Source: Kiritimatiellia bacterium
GTDB taxonomy: Bacteria > Verrucomicrobiota > Kiritimatiellia > UBA8416 > SLMC01
DNA length: 7,411 bases
Reading direction: 5' to 3'
Assembly (NCBI GenBank): GCA_007133745.1
Contig: SLMC01000206.1
Coordinates: 1 to 7,411, forward strand
Notes under the pieces: model-generated
Told to the model about the DNA's origin: nothing
Databases searched by the model: none
The model's input: only the letters and a program-made list of their open reading frames with translations
Program-made: the position numbers and the translations under genes
Shown: positions 1 to 4,034 of the stretch, piece after piece
Layout of the letters: every line of letters starts with the position of its first letter
How positions within the stretch are numbered: position 1 is the stretch's first letter

Positions 1-317
1 GCGTCGAAATTGTGCGGCGTTCTCTGGAAGCGCCGTTGCGCCAGCTCGTCGACAACGCCGGACTGGAAGGCGCCCTGATCGTCGAGAAGGTCAAGAACGC
101 CAAGGGCAACGAAGGCTACAACGTGGCGACCGGCGTGTACGAGGATCTCGTCAAGGCCGGCGTGCCGGATCCGGCCAAGGTCACCCGCACGGCGCTGCAG
201 AACGCGGCCAGCATTGCCGGCCTGCTGCTGACGACCGAATGCATGGTCACCGACCTGCCCAAGAAGGAAGCCCCGCCCATGCCGGGTGGCGGCGGCCATG
301 GCATGGACATGATGTAA
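1..317 (+). CDS. groEL: Chaperonin GroEL, C-terminal part (partial, 5' end outside window)
   Basis: This is the last 104 or so codons of the 60-kDa chaperonin, which forms the double-ring ATP-driven folding chamber in the cytoplasm. The frame is open from base 3 (V-E-I-V-R-R) to the TAA at 315-317. The visible part covers the end of the equatorial domain: the EAPLRQLVDNAG and GYNVATGVYEDL stretches and the DPAKVTRTALQNAASIAGL segment, which is nearly invariant in GroEL, followed by LLTTECMVTDLPKK. The tail is the usual flexible Gly/Met type, here GGGGHGMDMM, shorter than the long GGM repeats of Escherichia coli. A terminator hairpin begins 27 bases after the stop. The ATG of a methionine inside the Gly/Met tail is not a gene start. 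No frameshift is visible, and identification is secure from the C-terminal quarter alone. Confidence 0.97.
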   Translation, partial: VEIVRRSLEAPLRQLVDNAGLEGALIVEKVKNAKGNEGYNVATGVYEDLVKAGVPDPAKVTRTALQNAASIAGLLLTTECMVTDLPKKEAPPMPGGGGHGMDMM

Positions 318-333
318 TTCATGCCGAATTAAG

Positions 334-363
334 TTGACAAACCGGAACGGGGCGCATTATAGT
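334..363 (+). promoter_or_regulatory. Sigma70-type promoter for rpoZ-smpB
   Basis: TTGACA at 334-339 is a perfect -35 box. TATAGT at 358-363 matches five of six bases of the -10 consensus, with an 18-bp spacer. Transcription would begin near 370, giving a leader of about 27 bases that includes the Shine-Dalgarno sequence before the rpoZ TTG. The -10 box sits in the loop and first stem base of the groEL terminator hairpin. This is inferred from sequence match only. Confidence 0.65.
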
Positions 364-380
364 GCGCCCCGTTCACTTTT
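345..380 (+). terminator. Rho-independent terminator of groEL
   Basis: A perfect 12-bp inverted repeat (345-356 with 363-374, arms GAACGGGGCGCA and TGCGCCCCGTTC) encloses a 6-base loop and is followed by ACTTTT. The stem is very GC-rich and lies 27 bases after the groEL stop, as expected for an intrinsic terminator. The U-run is short (four), so termination may be incomplete. The same bases carry the -10 box of the downstream promoter. Confidence 0.75.
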
Positions 381-388
381 AAAGGAGG
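381..388 (+). promoter_or_regulatory. Strong ribosome binding site that fixes the rpoZ TTG start
   Basis: AAAGGAGG ends 8 bases before the TTG at 397. It is the best Shine-Dalgarno match in the window and argues for initiation at this TTG, not at the upstream in-frame TTG at 334, which is part of the -35 box and lies before the predicted transcription start. Confidence 0.75.
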
Positions 389-396
389 AAAGCGCC

Positions 397-627
397 TTGA
401 ACTTCGCATTGCTCGAAAGCGCCAAAGAACGCGTATCCAACGTCCCGATCCTGATCAACATGGTCTCGAAACGGGTCCGTCAACTCAATTCCGGGTTCCG
501 GCCCTATATCCCCCGTTTGCGCCGGGACGAAGAAAACTGCGATCTGGCTATGCGCGAAATTGCCGAAGGCAAGCTGATCGCTGAAATGGTCTTTACGGAA
601 CCGGAGCCCGAACAGCCGCAATCATGA
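397..627 (+). CDS. rpoZ: DNA-directed RNA polymerase omega subunit
   Basis: Encodes a 76-residue protein starting at TTG with a strong Shine-Dalgarno. Omega binds the beta-prime subunit, helps assemble RNA polymerase, and forms part of a ppGpp site in some bacteria. The family core is visible: the ILINMVSKRVRQLNSG helix at about residues 18-33 (compare R-RARQL in other omegas), and the DLAMREIAEGKL helix at about 49-60 with the conserved A, E and GK positions. An acidic, proline-rich tail (EPEPEQPQS) follows. The length is at the short end for the family (about 60-100 residues). The stop overlaps the smpB start as ATGA at 624-627, so the two are probably translationally coupled. The frame is open upstream to 334, but those codons overlap the promoter and terminator and do not resemble omega. 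Confidence 0.88.
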   Translation: MNFALLESAKERVSNVPILINMVSKRVRQLNSGFRPYIPRLRRDEENCDLAMREIAEGKLIAEMVFTEPEPEQPQS

Positions 628-1094
628 CCGATGGCGCGCACGCTTCCCGCAAAGTGCTGGCATCCAACCGCAAAGCGTTCCGCGATTATTTCGTCGAAGA
701 TCGCCTGGAAGCGGGCCTCGAACTGCTCGGCACCGAAGTCAAGTCGCTGCGTGCCGGCGACGTCAATCTGACCGGCGCTTTCATTCGTGTCGTCAATGGC
801 GAGGTCCATGTGTTCGGCATGAACATCAAGCCTTACGCTTTCGGCAACCAGTTCAATCACGAAGCGGATCGGCACCGCCGTCTGTTGCTGCATCGCCGCG
901 AAATCGGCAAGCTCAAAATCCAGCAAGAGCAAAAAGGGTTCACCCTGATTCCTCTTTCCGTCTATTTCCGCCGCGGCCTGGCCAAGCTGGAATTGGGCGT
1001 CTGCCGCGGCAAGCAGCAAAGCGACAAGCGCGAAACCCTGAAGAAAAAAACCGCCGACCGCGAAATGGAACGCGCCCTGCGACACAGGCGCTGA
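624..1094 (+). CDS. smpB: SsrA-binding protein SmpB
   Basis: Encodes 156 residues, the normal SmpB length. SmpB binds tmRNA and places it in the A site of stalled ribosomes, where its C-terminal tail occupies the empty mRNA channel during trans-translation. The signatures are clear: SRKVLASNRKAFRDYFVED near the N-terminus, GLELLGTEVKSLRAGDVNLTGAF at about 31-53, the RRLLLHRREIGKL tmRNA-contact region at about 85-97, then GFTLIPLSVYFRRGLAKLELGVCRGK, and DKRETLKKK leading into the basic tail ending ALRHRR. There is no good Shine-Dalgarno close to the ATG (a GGAG lies about 17 bases away), so the ATGA overlap with rpoZ suggests coupled translation. No tmRNA gene is visible in this window. Confidence 0.97.
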   Translation: MTDGAHASRKVLASNRKAFRDYFVEDRLEAGLELLGTEVKSLRAGDVNLTGAFIRVVNGEVHVFGMNIKPYAFGNQFNHEADRHRRLLLHRREIGKLKIQQEQKGFTLIPLSVYFRRGLAKLELGVCRGKQQSDKRETLKKKTADREMERALRHRR

Positions 1095-1103
1095 TTTTGG
1101 ATT

Positions 1104-2006
1104 ATGGATGAGCGCCGAAAAATCAGCGATCGCATCGTCAACATCGGCTTAGGCTGCAACGTGGGGCTGGCCCTGCTTAAAACCGGAGTCGGCATCCTGG
1201 GCAACAGCGCCGGTTTGCTGGCGGATGGCATCAACTCCACGTCCGACGTAGTCTATTACGGCGTGGTCAAGGTCTTCATGCGCCTCTCGTCGAAGCCTGC
1301 GGACCGGCAGCACCCTTACGGTCACAGCCAGATGGAAAGCATTGCCGCTCTGGTTGTCGGCGCGTTCGTCGTCACCACGGCCGTCGGCATTTTCTGGAAA
1401 TCCGTCTACGATGTGTACACGTGGGTCGCGCTCGACAACGAAAACCGGGGCATCGGACGCTGGACGCTATGGGTGGCGCTTTTGACCGTGGCGCTCAAGA
1501 TCGTTCTGACCGCCGCCACCTTGAAGGTCGGCAGGAAAACGAACAACTCGGCCATTCTGGCGCTGGCCTACGACCATCGCAACGACATTCTCTCCGCCGC
1601 CGCTGTCGCGCTCGGCATCGTGTTCGCGCAACGCGGTTACGCCTGGGTCGATCCGCTGGCCGGCGCGCTGGTCGCCATCCTGATCCTGAACACCGGCCTC
1701 GGCATCCTGCGACAGGCGTCCGACGACCTCATGGATACGCTGCCCGACCGACCGCTCGGCCAGCAGGTGCGCGACGTCGCGCAAGCCGTGGAGGGTGTCG
1801 TATCCGTGGAGGAAATTCACGCGCACCGGTTCGGCCCGTATTTCGTCGTCAATCTCACCATCGGCGTGAACGGGGCCTTGAGCGTCGCCGAAGGCGACCG
1901 CATCGCCTCGCAGGTGGAACAAGCGGTCACCGGCTCTCTCGAACTCGTCCGACGCATCTACGTGCACTATCATCCCGCCGAAAACACAACGACGGAGCAC
2001 GCGTAG
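1104..2006 (+). CDS. Cation diffusion facilitator (CDF) family metal transporter
   Basis: Encodes 300 residues, the usual CDF size. These inner-membrane proteins act as dimers exporting divalent metals (Zn, Fe, Mn, Co or Cd) in exchange for protons. About six membrane segments can be placed in the first 210 residues, followed by a cytoplasmic metal-sensing domain (about 212-293, containing VEEIHAHRFGPYFVV and ending RRIYVHYHP). The TM2 motif is LLADGINSTSD (D41, N44, D48), the loop after it carries HPYGHSQME (70-78), and TM5 carries YDHRND (D157, D161). The family transport site is normally H/DxxxD in TM2 plus H/DxxxD in TM5. Here TM2 is NxxxD and TM5 is DxxxD, which does not match the Zn-type HxxxD pair, so the metal cannot be named. 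The gene starts 9 bases after smpB with only a weak Shine-Dalgarno and probably shares its transcript. Confidence 0.92.
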   Translation: MDERRKISDRIVNIGLGCNVGLALLKTGVGILGNSAGLLADGINSTSDVVYYGVVKVFMRLSSKPADRQHPYGHSQMESIAALVVGAFVVTTAVGIFWKSVYDVYTWVALDNENRGIGRWTLWVALLTVALKIVLTAATLKVGRKTNNSAILALAYDHRNDILSAAAVALGIVFAQRGYAWVDPLAGALVAILILNTGLGILRQASDDLMDTLPDRPLGQQVRDVAQAVEGVVSVEEIHAHRFGPYFVVNLTIGVNGALSVAEGDRIASQVEQAVTGSLELVRRIYVHYHPAENTTTEHA

Positions 2007-2020
2007 GGTTCCGGGGGGAT

Positions 2021-2044
2021 GTGCGTTCGTGCGTTCGTATATTC
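2021..2044 (+). repeat. Octamer tandem repeat (three units)
   Basis: GTGCGTTC is repeated exactly at 2021-2028 and 2029-2036, followed by the degenerate unit GTATATTC at 2037-2044. The tract starts 14 bases after the CDF stop codon. Confidence 0.7.
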
Positions 2045-2118
2045 GTGGAGCGTGGGAAGTGAAACGTTTTCTGCCGCGGATACTACCGGAAAATGATTTG
2101 GCACATGTTGTCTTCGTT

Positions 2119-2273
2119 GTAGTTCTCGGCAAAGATGACGACGGAGTTAGTTTCGATGCAGTTGACGGCAAAGTTTACGGAACAGACGAGAGCGCCCTGC
2201 CTCTTCCTCCGACGTAAACTGCCTCGTAAACACCACCGCTTCAAACTCCATCGTCACCTTTGCCGTCAACTGA
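2119..2273. repeat. Three-copy 28-bp imperfect repeat, third copy inverted
   Basis: Copy 1 is at 2119-2146, copy 2 at 2158-2185 (39 bases further on) and copy 3 at 2246-2273 on the opposite strand. All share the core CGGCAAAG, and copies 2 and 3 share CAGTTGACGGCAAAG exactly, giving a 15-bp perfect inverted repeat (2159-2173 with 2258-2272). Copies 1 and 3 pair over 21 bases with two differences (2128-2148 with 2244-2264). GTTTACG at 2173-2179 is also inverted at 2213-2219 and 2225-2231. A transcript could fold back strongly here. Confidence 0.75.
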
Positions 2274-2326
2274 CTCGATAGTCCGCGCATCAGCCGCCAC
2301 TTGCTGGCCCAAAAGTGCCAACTCAT
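2147..2326 (-). CDS. Possible small ORF, 59 residues, unknown
   Basis: An ATG on the minus strand (2324-2326) opens 59 codons to a TAA at 2147-2149. The peptide starts MSWHFWASKWRLMRGL and ends FRKLCRQLHRN. I recognise no family. There is no Shine-Dalgarno before the ATG, and the reading frame crosses two copies of the 28-bp repeat, which weakens the case that it is a gene. It lies 126 bases beyond the end of the lipoprotein gene on the same strand, so it could be a decayed gene remnant or chance. Confidence 0.15.
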   Translation of the reverse strand: MSWHFWASKWRLMRGLSSQLTAKVTMEFEAVVFTRQFTSEEEAGRSRLFRKLCRQLHRN

Positions 2327-2361
2327 TTTCCGGCGAGGTAAGGAGGTCTGAACGTATTAAA

Positions 2362-2389
2362 CTGATTACCGATCACTGGCCACTGCTTT
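2362..2389. repeat. Heptamer-period degenerate tandem repeat
   Basis: Successive 7-base units CTGATTA, CCGATCA, CTGGCCA and CTGCTTT share C-T/C-G at the start, and the first three end in A. Short heptanucleotide tracts of this ACTG-rich type occur between genes in several bacterial groups. The tract runs into a T7 stretch. Confidence 0.45.
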
Positions 2390-2452
2390 TTTTAGGGTCG
2401 TCTCACCCGCCGACCGCGCGCTTTCGACTTGAGCAGATACCCTTTTTCGCCG

Positions 2453-3133
2453 CTACAGCGCCCGAAAAACCAACTGGTATTTGCGCTCGTGATTGCGCAA
2501 TACGATGCCACGCGGCCGCAGGAATCCGTCGTCCTCGCCATACTCGAAGTAGCGGACGGTGGCGCGCTTGCGCCATCCTCGCCTATAGCGTTTTTCGAGC
2601 AGAACCCGGTCGTCTCCGCCGAAATCGTACTCGACCCGACCCGAAGCGGCCTCCTCCACGAACACGAGCTTTTGGCGCCGGCGTCGGACGCGGGCGTTCG
2701 CCGACGGCGCAAGATTGAAAAACATCCGGCGCGCATCCTCGGCAATGGCTTCGCCCATTTCCGGGCGAGCGGCCATTTCGGGTATCGTGAAACGGGCCTG
2801 AACGGATTCGCCATCGCCTTGCATCTCGAAAAGCGTTACGCCTGTATGCGTAAAGCAAACCAAGGTGAACGTTTGCGCTACGCGGTCGCCGGCCGCAATG
2901 CCCAGCGCGGACATCTTGAAAAACGGGAATTCAAACGTCATGGCATGCCGCCATTCGAAACGCGGCGGCAGCCTGTCGGCGAATTCGGCGCGCACCGTCT
3001 CCGCATCCCACGCCCTCGTCGATACGCGCGGCGTTTCATCGAACGGTACGGTTCGGCATCCCGTCAACGCCGCCAGCAGCAGTGCGCCGATCCATCCTTG
3101 CCATCGAGCTTTGCAGCATCCAATCATAAACAT
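2453..3133 (-). CDS. Putative outer-membrane lipoprotein, possibly DUF3261/LolB-like
   Basis: Encodes 226 residues from an ATG at 3133 with GGAG 7 bases upstream. The N-terminus is a lipoprotein signal: basic K8/R10, a hydrophobic stretch (WIGALLLAAL) and lipobox LTGC with the lipidated cysteine at 26. The +2 residue is Arg, not Asp, so sorting to the outer membrane is expected by the E. coli rule. The mature part looks beta-rich: MTFEFPFFKMSALGI at about 65-79, FTLVCFTHTGVTLFEMQGD at about 89-107, a basic RVRRRR patch at about 149, and a C-terminal RGIVLRNHERKYQLVF. The THTGVTLFEM step and the closing strand resemble LolB-like/DUF3261 lipoproteins, but I cannot confirm the family. The frame stays open upstream to 3850, but those codons overlap the next gene in another frame and precede the signal peptide. 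An 83-base gap separates it from the upstream minus-strand gene. Confidence 0.72.
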   Translation of the reverse strand: MFMIGCCKARWQGWIGALLLAALTGCRTVPFDETPRVSTRAWDAETVRAEFADRLPPRFEWRHAMTFEFPFFKMSALGIAAGDRVAQTFTLVCFTHTGVTLFEMQGDGESVQARFTIPEMAARPEMGEAIAEDARRMFFNLAPSANARVRRRRQKLVFVEEAASGRVEYDFGGDDRVLLEKRYRRGWRKRATVRYFEYGEDDGFLRPRGIVLRNHERKYQLVFRAL

Positions 3134-3140
3134 CGTTTTT

Positions 3141-3144
3141 CTCC
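3141..3144 (-). promoter_or_regulatory. Ribosome binding site deciding the lipoprotein start
   Basis: GGAG on the minus strand, separated by AAAAACG from the ATG at 3133. It supports this start, which places the lipoprotein signal exactly at the N-terminus, over the long upstream extension of the same frame. Confidence 0.6.
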
Positions 3145-3216
3145 GGCTACAGGCGCCAGGACATTCATTCCCGGTCCTGTCAAACTTTAGGCGTCCCTCG
3201 GCAGAGCCGGGGTTAC

Positions 3217-3759
3217 CTAGGAATTGGCAGCATCCTGCGGAGGCGTGTCGATCAATTCGGTCAACTCCATGGTATACACCCGGCTCGCGGCCGGCACGGC
3301 TTGCTCGGACTCGCGGGGCAGGATATCCAGTCTCAAATAGCAAAATTCCGCCATCGAGGCCGAAACGCTGAAAACCAGACGATCCCGGCCTTCCTTGTCC
3401 GTGACAATGCGCACAGGCAACTTCAAGGAAATCCTGTCCGCATCTCGGAACTCCAGTGAAGCCCGCCCCAAATGGTCCAGATCGTTGCGCGCATAGATCA
3501 CGGTGACATGAAGCGTGTCGTGCGACCGCTCCCCCACAACGATCTCCAACCCGGTCACGTCGCGATTGTCGATCATGGCTCGGGTCAGGACGATCGGCGG
3601 CGGATCCGACCTTTTTTCGTCCTGCGAAACGCCGAACTCGGCGCCGACGCACAGCATCGCCATCGCCCAAAACAGCGCCGCTCGAAAGCCGCAACGCCAC
3701 GTTACGCTTTGCGAGCCTTGTCGCGGGGGGTCGCCCCGAGCCTGTATCGTTCTCGCCAT
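3217..3759 (-). CDS. Predicted secreted protein of unknown function
   Basis: Encodes 180 residues from the ATG at 3759, chosen because GGAG lies 5 bases upstream. The frame extends to a GTG at 3819 (200 residues), but that start has no comparable ribosome site. The N-terminus has a long basic n-region (R3, R8, R13, R22, R26) and a hydrophobic core AALFWAMAMLCVGA (27-40), with a possible signal peptidase I site after VGA. An uncleaved anchor is also possible. The mature part is about 140 residues, alternating short hydrophobic and charged runs typical of a beta-sandwich (LEIVVGERSHDTLHVTVIYA, then ISLKLPVRIVTD, RLVFSVSA and VYTMELTELID). I do not recognise a family or catalytic motif. It precedes the lipoprotein gene on the same strand with an 83-base gap, so the two may be expressed together and act in the envelope. 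Confidence 0.65.
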   Translation of the reverse strand: MARTIQARGDPPRQGSQSVTWRCGFRAALFWAMAMLCVGAEFGVSQDEKRSDPPPIVLTRAMIDNRDVTGLEIVVGERSHDTLHVTVIYARNDLDHLGRASLEFRDADRISLKLPVRIVTDKEGRDRLVFSVSASMAEFCYLRLDILPRESEQAVPAASRVYTMELTELIDTPPQDAANS

Positions 3760-4034
3760 CCCGACTCCGCTTTCCAGTCGTCCCGAACATCTCGGGGAAT
3801 TTCGCACTGTGTCGAGCACAAAGGTTTATGCCGAATTGTCTTGCCATCAATGCCGCTTCGCGCTACCCTGTAGTCCATAACAGTTGGGATATGTATATCG
3901 GTTCCATTCGGGCATTGCGACACTAAAATTGTCCGTCTCTTCATTGTCCCTGCTGACGAGAACGAATGCGTCCCGAAACCGGAGCTTGTCAGGGACACTT
4001 CCAAACAAGCGCAGTATCAAACGGAAAAAAAACC
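3760..4034. other. Divergent intergenic region between secreted-protein and radical SAM genes
   Basis: These 275 bases must hold the promoters of two divergent genes, but I see no clear sigma70 pair on either strand. Notable elements are GATAT-GT-ATATC at 3888-3899, a short AT-rich near-palindrome that could be an operator, and an 8-bp perfect inverted repeat TGTCCCTG/CAGGGACA (3945-3952 with 3990-3997) in the leader of the radical SAM gene. No small gene is evident. Confidence 0.4.

Larger units (their letters stand above)
2007..2452. other. Repeat-rich intergenic region without a convincing gene
   Basis: About 446 bases lie between the CDF stop and the end of the minus-strand lipoprotein gene. 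Neither strand shows a recognisable protein. The content is mostly short repeats: an octamer tandem at 2021-2044, three copies of a 28-bp element (2119-2146, 2158-2185 and inverted 2246-2273), a heptamer-period tract at 2362-2389 and a T7 run at 2387-2393. An AAGGAGG at 2340-2346 has no start codon at a usable distance on the + strand. A + frame from 2029 to 2217 is open but mostly reads through the repeats. A GC-rich hairpin with a T-run, which would end the CDF transcript, was not found. Confidence 0.6.

Noticed and set aside
504..1085. 193-codon minus-strand frame opposite smpB and rpoZ
   Set aside because: Both sense genes are confidently identified over the whole stretch.
1467..2171. 234-codon minus-strand frame opposite the CDF gene
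   Set aside because: It lies across the conserved CDF C-terminal domain and runs into the repeat cluster; no protein family resemblance.
2029..2217. 62-codon + strand frame after the CDF gene
   Set aside because: It starts inside the octamer tandem, has no ribosome site, and most of its length is the 28-bp repeat copies.
2021..2389. CRISPR array
   Set aside because: The repeats are of different kinds and lengths, one is inverted, and spacing is not regular (39 bases, then an inverted copy), so there are no repeat-spacer units.
2342..2393. Gene start suggested by AAGGAGG at 2340-2346, or a terminator at the T7 run
   Set aside because: No ATG, GTG or TTG follows at a working distance, and the only palindrome before the T-run is TGGCCA, too short for a terminator stem.
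3134..3216. Promoter with TTGACA on the minus strand between the two exported-protein genes
   Set aside because: A TTGACA is present on the minus strand, but no acceptable -10 box follows at 16-18 bases.
3134..3850. Long N-terminal extension of the lipoprotein frame (about 239 codons)
   Set aside because: It overlaps the secreted-protein gene in another frame, has no family features, and would bury the lipobox signal that is correctly placed behind a ribosome site at 3133.
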